A DNA stretch of 64,000 bases, from assembly GCF_024227435.1 (NCBI RefSeq), contig NZ_CP100445.1, positions 3,407,369 through 3,471,368 on the forward strand, in the 5' to 3' direction. How positions within the stretch are numbered: the first letter of the stretch is position 1; each line of letters starts with the position of its first letter. The notes under the pieces were generated by a model. It saw only the letters and a program-made list of their open reading frames with translations. It made no database searches and was not told the origin of the DNA. This document shows, one piece after another, positions 22,450 through 32,405 of this stretch. A program made the position numbers and the translations under genes. Origin of the DNA: Natrinema caseinilyticum (GTDB lineage Archaea; Halobacteriota; Halobacteria; Halobacteriales; Natrialbaceae).

Positions 22450-24816
22450 TCAGGACCGCGAGAACAGCCGGCGGAGGCGGGACGTAATACCGAGGTTCCG
22501 TTTCGCCATGATGACCGTCCCGTCCGCTTCTCGCCCGACCGTCTCCGGAATCGCGCCGAATACGAGCTGTTGGAAGAGTCCTTCGCGAGTCGCGCCGACG
22601 ATCGTCACGTCGTGGTCGCTCGAGGTATCCACGATCGTGTCGGCGACGTCCGCGCCCTCGACGAGTTGCGTTTCGAAGGGGACGTCCTCGAGTATCGTTC
22701 CGATCTCGTCTAAGGACGCCGCGGCCAACTCGCGATTCTGTTCGTCGTCGGGTTCGACGACCTGGAGGACGGTGATGGTCGCGTCGGTCGAGTGTGCGAT
22801 GGCGCGTGCGACCTCGGCGGCGTATTTCGCGTGGGGCCCCCCGGCGATCGGGAGGAGGATCGAGTCGACGGATCCGTCGGCACCGATCCGTTCGACGAGC
22901 ACGTTACAGTCGGCTTCGCGAACCACGGTATCGACTGTCGATCCGACGACCACGTCACGGCGCCGAGCGGGTCGGCCGCGCCACCCCATCAAGACGGCGT
23001 CCGAGCCGTGCTGGGTCACGGTGTGGAGGATCGCATCGTCGACGTGATGGCCGATTTTGACGATTCCGTTAACCGGGATATCATCGTCTCCGCCTCCGAC
23101 GTCGACGTTCATCGCCTCGTTGATGATCGCACGCCGCTCGTCGACCATCTCGTGGCCCTCCGTAAGCGGCGTCTGTTCGGGGAGGGCGACGACCGACAGA
23201 ACGAGTATTTCCCCGTTCTTGTCCGCCGCAACGTTCCTGGCGGTTCGCATGAGCTGTTCAGTGTGCTCGGGGTCTGCGATGGGGACGAGTATCTGGTATT
23301 CGCGGTCCTCGGGATAGCTTTCCTCGACGACGGTCGGCGCCTCCTGTTCGATGGTTTCCTTGGTCGTGGTCCCGATAACCGTAACCCAGAGCACGACGCC
23401 GACGACTTCTGCGAGGAGTCCGAGCAGAAACGCCCCCGGCTCGACGTTGACCATGAGAACCAGGTTCGCGAGCACGGCGACGATCGGGACGTAGGGGACG
23501 GCCGGCACCTCGAAGCCGCGATCGATATCGGGATACTTCTGTCTGGATCTGACGATCGCGAAGTTCACGACGATGAGGCCGGTCAACAGCATGAAGTCAG
23601 CGAAGTGAGCGATCGCCTCGATACCCATGTGGAACTCGAGGAACCCGGCGTGGATCGTCGTCGTCCCGAAGATCAGTTGCGGCAGGACGGTAAAGAAGAA
23701 GATGAAGAACGCGATCAATCCCCCGGTGAGCAGCACTGACCAGTACGGCGTGTTGAACGCCGGATGGAGGTCCTCGAAGCGTTCGGGTAAGTGCTCACGA
23801 CGGCTCATCGCCAACTTCACGCGCGACCCGGCGAGAACGGTCGCATTTGCCGCCGATAGCATCGAGAACAGTGCACCGACGATGATTACGTAGAAGCCGA
23901 TGTTTCCGAGGTAAAACGACGCTGCGTACCCCATCGCGATTTCTCCGTTTTCTGTGATATACGACTCTGCGCCGGCGGTATCGGCTACCGTCTCGACGGT
24001 TCCGATGAGGAACTCGAGATACTCGGGAGTGTTGATCGCGAGCGTTACGACGAGGACGACGAGCGCGTACACGAAGGTGACGAACCCCATCGCAAAGAAG
24101 ATGGCTCGCGGGACGTTCCGTCCGGGTTTCTCGATTTCCTCGGCGTTGGTCGCGATGGCCTCGAAGCCGAAGAAGGTGATAAACACCAGCGCGCTGGTCA
24201 GGCCGATCTGGCGGTATTTGTCGGCGTTTTCCGCGAACGACGTTGCGATCGTCTCGGAGTCGAACGCCTGGAGGCCACCGAGTAGAAAGACGAGAATGAG
24301 CAGGACCTTCAATACGGTGACGACGATCTGGAACTGGCCGGACTCCTCGGTTCCTTTCAAGTTCAGCCCGACCAGGAGGCCGAGGATGATAACTCCCGAG
24401 AGCCAGAACGGGAGCGCCTCGTTCAAGCCGGCGGAAAACAACGGGACGATGAACCGATCGAACCAGTCGGAAAACGAGGCGAGGTAGAACGCGGCCGACG
24501 CGGGGTATCCGAGGATCATCGACCAGCCGACGATGTACGTCAGGTCCGAGTCGAACGTGTTCGAGACGTAGGCGTAGCCACCACCTGATTCGGGATAGAT
24601 CGAGGCGAACTCGGCGTACGCGAAGGCGGTAAAGGAGGCCACGATCGCCGCGATGATGAACGCGACGATGGCCATCGCCCCGATATTGCTGACCGCGAGG
24701 CCCGAGAGAACGAAAATACCCGCCGCGATCATCGTCCCGACGCCGAGTGAAATTGCGCCAACGATCCCAATATCCCGGTCGAGTTCGGTCTCGATCGTCG
24801 AGGGATCTCCGCTCAT
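22450..24816 (-). CDS. APC-superfamily amino acid transporter with two C-terminal Usp domains
   Basis: About 788 aa. The N-terminal half is a 12-TM APC permease starting IVGAISLGVGTMIAAGIFVL (the conserved GxGxxxGxGIF-type first helix). The C-terminal third holds two tandem universal stress protein domains, with DREYQILVPIADPEHTEQL and ADGSVDSILLPIAGGPHAKY as their first strands. The Usp pair probably senses nucleotides or stress to tune transport. TATA box CTTTTAT at about 24841-24847 is 26-28 nt from ATG 24816, so this start (MSGDPSTIE) is leaderless and better than GTG 24858. Confidence 0.93.
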   Translation of the reverse strand: MSGDPSTIETELDRDIGIVGAISLGVGTMIAAGIFVLSGLAVSNIGAMAIVAFIIAAIVASFTAFAYAEFASIYPESGGGYAYVSNTFDSDLTYIVGWSMILGYPASAAFYLASFSDWFDRFIVPLFSAGLNEALPFWLSGVIILGLLVGLNLKGTEESGQFQIVVTVLKVLLILVFLLGGLQAFDSETIATSFAENADKYRQIGLTSALVFITFFGFEAIATNAEEIEKPGRNVPRAIFFAMGFVTFVYALVVLVVTLAINTPEYLEFLIGTVETVADTAGAESYITENGEIAMGYAASFYLGNIGFYVIIVGALFSMLSAANATVLAGSRVKLAMSRREHLPERFEDLHPAFNTPYWSVLLTGGLIAFFIFFFTVLPQLIFGTTTIHAGFLEFHMGIEAIAHFADFMLLTGLIVVNFAIVRSRQKYPDIDRGFEVPAVPYVPIVAVLANLVLMVNVEPGAFLLGLLAEVVGVVLWVTVIGTTTKETIEQEAPTVVEESYPEDREYQILVPIADPEHTEQLMRTARNVAADKNGEILVLSVVALPEQTPLTEGHEMVDERRAIINEAMNVDVGGGDDDIPVNGIVKIGHHVDDAILHTVTQHGSDAVLMGWRGRPARRRDVVVGSTVDTVVREADCNVLVERIGADGSVDSILLPIAGGPHAKYAAEVARAIAHSTDATITVLQVVEPDDEQNRELAAASLDEIGTILEDVPFETQLVEGADVADTIVDTSSDHDVTIVGATREGLFQQLVFGAIPETVGREADGTVIMAKRNLGITSRLRRLFSRS

Positions 24817-24960
24817 TGGACCCGACGACTCACTCGGCGGATAAAAGCCATTCGACACGCGGAAAACTGTACACAGATTCGGATAAACGGCGATATAGAT
24901 GGTCGTCTGTCATATCCGCGTTGCCATCCGTTCGACTGGCGGCGGAGACCGTCCGTCCGA

Positions 24961-25938
24961 TCACGTCCACCGGTCCAATCCGGTCTGCGTGACGCTCTCT
25001 TCGATCCGCTCGAAGCCGCGTTCGACTTCGTCGGCGTGGACGTCCCACTCTTCGGTGACGTAGGCTCTGGCTGCCTCGAGATCCGGATCGAGGGACGTGT
25101 CGAATTCGTACTCGTCGATCACGTCGGGATCACGGAACAGCTGTCGAATCCGATCGCCGTGCTCGATGTGTTCGCCGCGGTCCTCGAGGACGCTCCAGAG
25201 GTCGCCGTGCTCGGTGATCGCCGAAATCGCCGTTTTCGGTCCGATTCCCGACACGCCGTCGTTGAAGTCCGTCCCGATGAGGATCGCCGCGTCGATCAAC
25301 TGCTCCAGAGAGAGGTCGTGGTGATCGAGGGTGGCCTCGAGATCCATCAGTTCGGGATTGCCTTTGCTCGTCAGTTGGCGGAGGGTGAGGGGAGCACCGA
25401 ACAGCAGGGCATCGTAGTCCTCGGAGCCGACGTAGTCCGCGTCTCCTCGTTTGGCCATGTAGGCGGCCTGGGCTTCTCCCTCCGCCGGCGCTTCGACGAT
25501 CGGCACGTCGAGCAGCGCGAGGAGTTCCCGGCTGGTCTCCTGTATGGTCGGCGTCAGCCGCTGGGTTCGAGATTCGAGTTGGGCGATCGCGACCTCGTCG
25601 CCTTCCTCGCGTGCGGTCTCGAGTTGTGCTTCGTAGCTGCGGCGTTGTTCGCGTCGGGACTCGATCTCGTCGGTCTTGAGGTCGGAGGGACCACCGTCGA
25701 AGACCATCACCGGCGTGACGTCGTTTTCGAAGAACTTGGGCAGCCCCTGGACGATCCCGACGAGGTTCGCGACCTCGATACCGTCAGCGGTCGTGTAAAC
25801 GTCGCTGTTGGTCCACTTGACCGTCGTCGTCAGGTACCGATAGAGCCAGTTGTGTGCATCGACGGCGACGACGCCTTCGATGTCGTCGAACGGGATCTCC
25901 TCGATAACGGCGATGTCCCGAAGTGCAGCGTTTCCCAT
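24961..25938 (-). CDS. fen: Flap endonuclease FEN-1
   Basis: Structure-specific nuclease for Okazaki fragment maturation and repair. 325 aa, typical for archaea. Metal-binding acids are visible: [60 protein letters not shown] (with the helix-hairpin-helix). The C-terminus has QTGLDRWT, a PIP box (QxxLxxW) for binding the sliding clamp PCNA. Confidence 0.97.
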   Translation of the reverse strand: MGNAALRDIAVIEEIPFDDIEGVVAVDAHNWLYRYLTTTVKWTNSDVYTTADGIEVANLVGIVQGLPKFFENDVTPVMVFDGGPSDLKTDEIESRREQRRSYEAQLETAREEGDEVAIAQLESRTQRLTPTIQETSRELLALLDVPIVEAPAEGEAQAAYMAKRGDADYVGSEDYDALLFGAPLTLRQLTSKGNPELMDLEATLDHHDLSLEQLIDAAILIGTDFNDGVSGIGPKTAISAITEHGDLWSVLEDRGEHIEHGDRIRQLFRDPDVIDEYEFDTSLDPDLEAARAYVTEEWDVHADEVERGFERIEESVTQTGLDRWT

Positions 25939-26154
25939 TGACGACGTCTTGGGACGACTGGGATTTGAATCGTTGGCTTTTCGGCCATCTCTCGAGTGCG
26001 ACGGGACGCGCCACCGGACCCCTATCGGTGCTGCGAGTGGCCGCGTGTTGTGAGCCCGCGGCTCTACCCGTTAGCGAACACCGCACGACGATCGCGACTG
26101 GACAGAACTCGGGGACGAATCACGACCTCCGGCGCGGTCGAGCGGCGACGTCGA

Positions 26155-28080
26155 TCAGTCGTCGCCCGAGACGGCCGCACCGCCGCTACCGCTGACGCCC
26201 GTTCCGGGGCCGATGTCGATCCCGAGTTCGTCGAGTTTCTCGTCGGGGACGACGCCGTCGACCCACCCGCGGTGCTCGTAGTATTCCGCTTTCATCTCCT
26301 CGAGTTCACAGTATTCGCCTTCGCTCGCGCCCTGGCCGCGGATGCCGTCCTCGAGGAAGCGCTCGGGCAGGGAGTCGTCCGCTCCGTCGAAGCCGTTTAG
26401 GTTGTTGTAGTAGCGTTCCAGGTTGTAGACTCGTTCCCCGGCCTCGAGGAGTTCCTCTTCGGTGACGTCGAGTCCGGTCATCCCGTTGTACTGCGTGACG
26501 TACTCTTCGATGCCCTCGGCGAAGGCGTTGAACTTGCAGATGTCGAAGGAGTCGCTGATGGCGTGGAGATCCTGGAACTGGGCGGTGAGTTCGCCTTTGC
26601 CTTCGTATTCGTAGGGGTCGACCTTCTCGGGAATGCCCAGAATTTCGGCGGCGGGCGTGTACCCGCGCAGGTGGCAGGCACCGCGATTCGAGGTGGCGTA
26701 GCCGATTCCCATGCCCTTCATGCAGCGGGGGTCGTACGCCGCGATGGTCTGGCCCTTGACCGCCAGCGAGTTCTCGTGTGCATCTCTTCGGTCGGCGACC
26801 CGACGCGGTCCCTCGGCCAGCAAATCGGCGAACTCGTCCTCGCGGTGGGCGATCCGCTCGATCATGTCGATCATCGTCTCGGTGTCGCCCCAGTCCAGTT
26901 CCCCGACGCCCTCGAGTTTGCCCTCTTCGGTCATCTCCATGGCCATCGCCATCATGTTCCCGGTGTCGATGGTGTCGACGCCCATGTCGTTACAGCGGTC
27001 CAACATGAGGGCGACGGCGTCGCGGTCGGTGTGGCCGGAGTTCGGACCCAGCGCGTACGCCGATTCGTACTCGTAGGACTCGGTGCGGACGTTCATCTCC
27101 TCGCCCTTGTGCATCGCCGTGACCTCGACTTCCTTCTTGCAGGCGACCGGACAGGAGTGACACGTCGGTTCGTCGACGAGAATGTTTTCGCGGACGTTTT
27201 CTCCGGAGACGCGTTCGGCGTCGATGTCGACGCCTTCCGCCTCGCGCATGCTCTCGGTCGACGTGTATCGACCGTTCTTGGTCGGGAGGCCGTCCATCTC
27301 CTCGCCGATGTTCATCAGAACGTTCGTCCCGTACATCGAGAGTCCGCCCTCGTTCGGCGCGGTGACTTCGGATTCCTGGATGGCCTGCATCGCCTGCTGG
27401 TGGCCTTCCCTGAACGTCTCCGGGTCGGCCGGTTTGGGCATCTTCGTGGTCGACTTGACGACGACTGCCTTGAGGTTCTTCGACCCCATCACACAGCCCG
27501 TGCCGCCTCGGCCCGAGGCGCGGTCGTCCTCGTTCATAATGCAGGCGTACTTGACGCCGTTCTCGCCGCCGGGGCCGATTCCCATGATGCTGAGATTCTT
27601 TCCGTAGGCCCCCTCGACTTCCTCTTCGATGGTGTCGCGCGTCTCGTGGAACCCGTTCCCCCAGAGGTGCGATGCGTCCCGCAGTTCGACTTCGCCGTCC
27701 TCGACGACGGCGTAAACTGGGTCCTCGGCCTCGCCCTCGAAGAGCAACCCGTCGAAGCCGGCCCACTTGAGGCGGGCGCCCGACCAACCGCCGTGGTGAC
27801 TGTCGGTAACGGTGCCGGTCAGTGGCGACTTCGTACAGACGGCGATCCGCCCGCTCATCGTCACCTGGGTCCCCGACAACGGCCCGTTCATGAACGCGAG
27901 TAGGTTCTCGGGCTCGAGCGGATCGACGTCCGGCCCCTGGTCGAAGACGTACTTTACACCCAGGCCGCGCGCACCGATGTATTTCTTCGCGTCCTCCTCG
28001 TCGATCGACTCGTACGCGACCGTCTCCTCAGAGAGGTCGATGCGAGCGACCCTGTCCTGGAATCCACCGAGTTCAGTCAT
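26155..28080 (-). CDS. Aldehyde:ferredoxin oxidoreductase family tungsten enzyme
   Basis: 641 aa AOR-family enzyme, oxidising aldehydes to acids with a tungstopterin and one [4Fe-4S] cluster, usually giving electrons to ferredoxin. The N-terminal domain (GARGLGVKYVFDQGPDVDPL) and GRGGTGCVMGSKNLKAV are family hallmarks, CHSCPVACKKE supplies three cluster Cys, and a fourth is likely in FDICKFNAF. No ferredoxin gene is adjacent. The substrate cannot be told from sequence. Confidence 0.93.
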   Translation of the reverse strand: MTELGGFQDRVARIDLSEETVAYESIDEEDAKKYIGARGLGVKYVFDQGPDVDPLEPENLLAFMNGPLSGTQVTMSGRIAVCTKSPLTGTVTDSHHGGWSGARLKWAGFDGLLFEGEAEDPVYAVVEDGEVELRDASHLWGNGFHETRDTIEEEVEGAYGKNLSIMGIGPGGENGVKYACIMNEDDRASGRGGTGCVMGSKNLKAVVVKSTTKMPKPADPETFREGHQQAMQAIQESEVTAPNEGGLSMYGTNVLMNIGEEMDGLPTKNGRYTSTESMREAEGVDIDAERVSGENVRENILVDEPTCHSCPVACKKEVEVTAMHKGEEMNVRTESYEYESAYALGPNSGHTDRDAVALMLDRCNDMGVDTIDTGNMMAMAMEMTEEGKLEGVGELDWGDTETMIDMIERIAHREDEFADLLAEGPRRVADRRDAHENSLAVKGQTIAAYDPRCMKGMGIGYATSNRGACHLRGYTPAAEILGIPEKVDPYEYEGKGELTAQFQDLHAISDSFDICKFNAFAEGIEEYVTQYNGMTGLDVTEEELLEAGERVYNLERYYNNLNGFDGADDSLPERFLEDGIRGQGASEGEYCELEEMKAEYYEHRGWVDGVVPDEKLDELGIDIGPGTGVSGSGGAAVSGDD

Positions 28081-28387
28081 GGTAACTGCTCACTGTTACT
28101 TACGGCCGCCAGCACGTTAGGAGTTGACAATCAAAGGTAACCGGATGCGGTTACGTCCCGGCGTGGCGCTCCCCCGAACGATCACCGGAGCGAAGACCGG
28201 ACGGAACGACCGAGTTCGTCCGACCCCTCTCGAGGGGAGTGTCCAATCGAACCCTGGATTGACGGGCCGTGGGTGGACGATTTCCGGCGGTGCGACCGAG
28301 AGAGCGGACGGTTCGCCGGCTGAACCTGGAACTGGCGTCCGAGTCGGAACCCGATACTGGCCGTGCCCGTGCCAGTACGGACGGCAC
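28081..28387. other. Promoter region of the AOR gene
   Basis: About 300 bases with no supported gene. It has an inverted repeat GTAAC-N8-GTTAC (28082-28099) right before the AOR ATG and another GGTAACC at about 28136, which might be regulator sites. Nothing else recognised. Confidence 0.35.
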
Positions 28388-28573
28388 TCACAACAGTAAG
28401 GCGACCACCGCGAGGATGATGAAGATCAGGACGAAGATCCGCGCGATCTCCATCGAGATTCCGGCGACCCCCCGGGCACCGACCGCGGCGGCGACGATGG
28501 CGAGGAGGAAGAATATGATCGCCCAGTACAGGAATCCACCACCCGTCTGAAGCGGCATTGCGAACGCGAGCAT
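28388..28573 (-). CDS. DUF1328-family small membrane protein
   Basis: 61 aa with two TM helices (FLYWAIIFFLLAIVAAAVG and ARIFVLIFIILAVVALLL) joined by a short GVAGISME loop, the DUF1328/YtjA pattern. ATG 28573 lies about 28 nt from a TATA-like TTTATG (28599-28604), so leaderless; GTG 28588 and ATG 28558 are alternatives. Function unknown. Confidence 0.85.
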   Translation of the reverse strand: MLAFAMPLQTGGGFLYWAIIFFLLAIVAAAVGARGVAGISMEIARIFVLIFIILAVVALLL

Positions 28574-28685
28574 GCGATCGATTCCCACGACAGGCTACAT
28601 AAACGGCAGCGACCGTCCGCGACCGTTTGCGGGCCTAAGTACGGACTACAGGCCACGATTCGTGAATTTCCTCGATTCGAGAACG

Positions 28686-30572
28686 CTACATATCACCGAA
28701 AAAGGCCCGGCACAGTTTCGCCTCGGCCGTGCGCAGATGCTCGTGGAAGGTCGGGCGCGACACGCCCATCGATTGGGCGAGTTCCTCGCCGGTCGTCGGC
28801 CGCGGCCACTCGAAGTACCCGCCGAGGTAGGCTCGCTGTAACGCGGCGAACTGACGGTCCGTCAGCGCGTCCTCGAGTCGGGCCGCGAACTCCTGGCGCG
28901 TCTCGCGGTCGCGCTCGCGCTGCTGGAACGAGACGACGTCGGTCCCCGAGTAGCGGTCCTCGACGGCTTCGACGACCGAACGGACGTTTGCCGATCGTGG
29001 AATCTCGAGGGTGACGCGGGCCCGGCCGTCTTCGCTCTCGATGGCCTGCGTACGCGCCCCGCGCTCGGAGAGCCAGCCGACGAGGTCTTCGGCCCCGCTC
29101 AGTTTGATGAGACACTCCCCGTCGCGCTCGACGACGACGCGGCAATCGACGTCCGAGAGTTCCGTTGCGGCCGCGACGAGGCCGTCGGCGCTCACACCGG
29201 TTGCGGTGAACAGCGCCGTCGTTTCGTCGTCGGTGTGGTGCACCGAACGGCGATAGTCCAGCCGACAGTCGGCCGCTGCTGAGAGGGCGACCGGCGCGAG
29301 TGACCGATCCGTGAGTTCGAGTTCGACGGCGACGACGGCGTCGGTCGCGAGGACGCGACTGGTCTCTCGCGCGTTGATTCCGCTCGCGACTGCACGGGCG
29401 AGCGCCGAGAGGATCACCCGTTCCCGATCGTCGACGGTTCGATCCCGGTCCGTCAGAACGGTCAACACGCCGTATTCGATAGCGTTGTAGGACAGCGGAA
29501 ACGCGGCGCGAGCCGTTCCGTCGGCGGTATCGACGGCGGGATCGGTCGTCGCGAGCGTCTCGGCGGCGGGATGGTCGGTGTCGGTCGCGATGCTGCCACT
29601 CTCGGGTTCGGCTCCCGCGCTCGAGCGGATCTCGATCGTCCCGGTTGCGGGATTTCGCTCGCCGATCCAGGCCCTCTCGTAGCCGTCCGCTTCGGCGATT
29701 CGGGTACAGACCTCGTCCTCGAGTTCGGAGCGGTCGGTCGAACCAGCGATGACGGCAGTCACGTCCTGGATCAAGCCCTCGACGCGATCGAGGATGTACT
29801 CCAGTTCCGCGGTTCGTCGTTCGAGCGCGAGTTCGGCCTCTTTGCGGGCGGTGATGTCGTTCTGGAACCCGACGTAGTTGGTCACGCTGCCGTCCTGGTC
29901 GCGAACGGGGGCGATCGTTACCTCGTTCCAGAATTCGGTGCCGTTCTTCCGGTAGTTTTTCAGTTCGACGGTGACGGGCCGCTCGTCGTCGATCGCGGCC
30001 GCCATCTCGGCGATCGCGTCCTCGTTGGAGTCTTCACCCTGTAGAAACCGACAGTTTCTGCCGACGACCTCGTCGAATTCGTACCCGGTGATCGTTTCGT
30101 ACGCCTCGTTGACGTAGACCAGCGGATTGTCTTCGCGATCGGGATCGGAGATCGTGATCCCGACCGGCGCCTCTTCGAGCGCGCGGTCTTTTACCAGGCG
30201 ATCGCTCGCGCCGGGTTGCGAACCGGCGGCCTCGTCGGTGCCGGTCGGTTCTGGGTCGAACGTGATCGTCGCCCCGTCGGCACCGCGGTGGATCCGTGCG
30301 CTGCCCTGTTCCCCCTCGAGGTCGACCTGGCGGGCGGTTCCGACCGTCGTCTCGTCGATGGCCGTCGCGAGTCGGGTCCATCGGGCGCCCAGCGCGGTCG
30401 CCGCGTCGCGGCCGGCCTCGCCGAGTTCGAAGGCGTCCCTGGCGGCCTCGTTGGCGAACGTAATCGTCCCATCGGCGACCGCTACCACCGGATCGACGAC
30501 GCGATCGAGAGCACGCGCCGCACCGGGAGCGTCGCCGACGTCGCTACCGCGTTTCGCGTCGACGTCATCCAT
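28686..30572 (-). CDS. Bat-type regulator with PAS, LOV, GAF-like and HTH-10 domains
   Basis: 628 aa cytoplasmic regulator. A first PAS-like region (about 22-112) is followed by a LOV-type PAS domain at 126-242 with GRNCRFLQGED (flavin-adduct Cys174), NYRKNGTEFWNEV and YVGFQNDIT, the Asn/Gln residues that hold FMN. Then a GAF-like segment (about 265-400), a bacterio-opsin-activator domain, and a C-terminal HTH-10 helix-turn-helix (LTDRQFAALQRAYLGGYFEW, GVSRPTFHEHLR). In relatives such as Bat this controls opsin and carotenoid genes. The intact LOV Cys suggests blue-light sensing. No opsin gene in this window. Confidence 0.92.
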   Translation of the reverse strand: MDDVDAKRGSDVGDAPGAARALDRVVDPVVAVADGTITFANEAARDAFELGEAGRDAATALGARWTRLATAIDETTVGTARQVDLEGEQGSARIHRGADGATITFDPEPTGTDEAAGSQPGASDRLVKDRALEEAPVGITISDPDREDNPLVYVNEAYETITGYEFDEVVGRNCRFLQGEDSNEDAIAEMAAAIDDERPVTVELKNYRKNGTEFWNEVTIAPVRDQDGSVTNYVGFQNDITARKEAELALERRTAELEYILDRVEGLIQDVTAVIAGSTDRSELEDEVCTRIAEADGYERAWIGERNPATGTIEIRSSAGAEPESGSIATDTDHPAAETLATTDPAVDTADGTARAAFPLSYNAIEYGVLTVLTDRDRTVDDRERVILSALARAVASGINARETSRVLATDAVVAVELELTDRSLAPVALSAAADCRLDYRRSVHHTDDETTALFTATGVSADGLVAAATELSDVDCRVVVERDGECLIKLSGAEDLVGWLSERGARTQAIESEDGRARVTLEIPRSANVRSVVEAVEDRYSGTDVVSFQQRERDRETRQEFAARLEDALTDRQFAALQRAYLGGYFEWPRPTTGEELAQSMGVSRPTFHEHLRTAEAKLCRAFFGDM

Positions 30573-30684
30573 AGTCTCCCCTACGGTCTGACGACTAAGA
30601 ACCGTTGTGTTGTGAGCAGACGTCGGGGAGGTGTGTCGGTCCGAAGGCTAGGGTGTTATACGTTACCACGACATAGTGTATCAC

Positions 30685-30876
30685 ATGTCGGTTCACCGGT
30701 CACCATTCGAGCGTCTCCGCGAAAAGTTCGACGACTCAGAACTCCGCTGTCCGGCGTGTGGTTACGTCGATACCGAAGGCGGGTGGCGTGTTACCACCTC
30801 GGGGGGACGAGTCCAGTACCAGTTCGTCTGTCCGTCCTGCGACGCGATCGAGACCAGGGAGCTCCGTCTCGAGTAA
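30685..30876 (+). CDS. Small zinc-finger protein, HVO_0649-like
   Basis: 63 aa. MSVHRSPFERLREKF then CPAC and CPSC pairs around a strand-rich stretch VQYQFV, a two-CxxC zinc ribbon. Close to the haloarchaeal HVO_0649 family as I recall it. TATA-like GTTATAC at about 30655 gives a leaderless start at ATG 30685; ATG 30676 is an alternative three codons upstream. Confidence 0.85.
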   Translation: MSVHRSPFERLREKFDDSELRCPACGYVDTEGGWRVTTSGGRVQYQFVCPSCDAIETRELRLE

Positions 30877-31176
30877 CTGGAACGACGATGGCGTTCGTTC
30901 CGGTACCAGCGCTCGTGGGGCTCGTTCGTCGATTCGATCGCGTCCAGCCGTCCTTTCGAGGCGACAACCGGAGGTTTCGATGCGGGACGGTGGAGACGCA
31001 GTCGCTGGAAGGACGAGAACTGGCCGGCCTCACGGTGGAGCCGACCCCGCTTTCGGCGCCGATCGATCGACGCTCTTGGAGTCGGATCGCCGCTCTGACT
31101 CAACGGCCGTTTTCCGGCCGATAATATCGTAACAGTCGTCCCGTTTTAGCCCTGGAACTGCCGTACGTCGGATCGT
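30877..31176. other. Intergenic, no gene supported
   Basis: 300 bases. ATAATATC at about 31118-31125 may be a promoter element for the secreted protein that follows. Open frames here have no recognisable content. Confidence 0.4.
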
Positions 31177-32352
31177 ATGGTTTCACGACCGCGATCGACC
31201 GGTGTCGCATTCGTCGCGCTGTTAGTCGTGCTTTCGGGGGGTCCCGCTCTCGCCGGTGGGGCAACGCCCGCTGACGGCGACACCGGAGACATGAGCGCAT
31301 CGCAACCGAGTGCAACACTCACGAACGTACAGGTCGGCACGCTCGAACTCGAGAATCTCACCATCGAGAACGCCACGATCGAGCAGCTCACCGTCCAGCA
31401 GTTGGACGTACAGGCCGACGAAGAAGTCCAGCAGCAATTGAACGAAACCGACGGAAATCAGACCGCGGCGAACGAGTCGGCTGGCAACCGGACGGCCCAA
31501 CCGGTGACCATCTCGAACGTCGCCTTCGATTCGCTGTCGCTCGAGAACGTCTCGCTCGAGGAACTCGGCGACGGTGCAAACGAGAGTATGGCCGACGACG
31601 AGACGGACGAGGGCAACGAAACCGACGTCGCTAACGAGACCGGAACGGGTCTCCAGCAGGTGGTCGACGAGAACGCGAGCAACGTCACGGTAGGGAACCT
31701 GACGATCGAGAACATGACCACCGATCGGCTGACGATCGAGGAGTTGACCGTCGAGGAAAGCGGCGACGGTGGCGGCATCCTCTCGGGCATCGCCGATTTC
31801 ATCGGCGGCCTGTTCGGCGGCGGTGACGGCGACGGCGGCGACGCCGGAAACCGGACGAACGCCACCGCGACCAACGGACCCGAAACCGAACAGGAGATCG
31901 AGTCGCTGACCATCGAAACGTTCGACGTCGACGAGATCACGTTCGAATCGATGACCGTCGGTACCCTCGAGAGTCGTCAGGCCGGAAACGCGACGGCAGC
32001 GAACGACACCGGCGGCAACGTGACGCAGAATCAGACCGCCGCGGACGACACCGAGACGGCGACGGGCGAGACCGTCTCCGCGGTCTCCGCGAGTTCGATG
32101 ACGGTCGAAAATAGCTCCGTCGACACGCTCACACTCGGCGAAACCCGGGGACTCGAGCAAGCGTTGCAACAACGAGCCGACGGCGCCGCGAACGAGACCG
32201 CGGGTGACGACAATGAGACTGCGGACGCCGCAAACGAGACCGACGACGCCGCGAACGAGACCGCGGGTGACGCAAACGAGACCGCGGGTGACGACAATGA
32301 GACTGCGGACGCCGCAAACGAGACCGACGACGCCGCGAACGAAACGGGCTGA
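31177..32352 (+). CDS. Secreted Asn-X-Thr/Ser-rich protein
   Basis: 391 aa. Sec-type signal peptide (VAFVALLVVLSGGPALAGG). The mature part has short repeats such as LELENLTIENATIEQLTVQQ, NVTVGNLTIENMT and SLTIETFDVDEITF that could form a beta-solenoid. There are dozens of N-X-S/T sequons, many in NET runs, so heavy N-glycosylation at the cell surface is likely. One Gly-rich stretch (SGIADFIGGLFGGGDGDGG) lies mid-protein. The C-terminus is built from tandem NETADAANETDDAANETAG units. One base off frame, the sequence after the stop still codes DDSNETADH, suggesting a tail shortened by frameshift. Confidence 0.82.
   Translation: MVSRPRSTGVAFVALLVVLSGGPALAGGATPADGDTGDMSASQPSATLTNVQVGTLELENLTIENATIEQLTVQQLDVQADEEVQQQLNETDGNQTAANESAGNRTAQPVTISNVAFDSLSLENVSLEELGDGANESMADDETDEGNETDVANETGTGLQQVVDENASNVTVGNLTIENMTTDRLTIEELTVEESGDGGGILSGIADFIGGLFGGGDGDGGDAGNRTNATATNGPETEQEIESLTIETFDVDEITFESMTVGTLESRQAGNATAANDTGGNVTQNQTAADDTETATGETVSAVSASSMTVENSSVDTLTLGETRGLEQALQQRADGAANETAGDDNETADAANETDDAANETAGDANETAGDDNETADAANETDDAANETG
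32185..32350 (+). repeat. 63-bp coding tandem repeat in the NET-rich tail
   Basis: A 21-codon unit beginning GCCGCGAACGAGACCGCGGG occurs at 32185-32247 and again, in the same order, from within the following unit to about 32347; the copies are nearly identical in DNA. In-frame repeats like this expand and contract. Confidence 0.8.
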
Positions 32353-32405
32353 CGATTCGAACGAAACCGCTGATCACCGCCGCGGCATCGCGGGCCGTCG
32401 GGCGG

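Noticed and set aside
23961-23975. TCTGCGCCGGCGG as a second att site for tRNA-Pro
   Set aside because: Lies inside the permease coding sequence, shorter match, and not at an island edge.
26563-27903. 446-codon open frame opposite the AOR gene
   Set aside because: Antisense shadow of a clear AOR-family gene.
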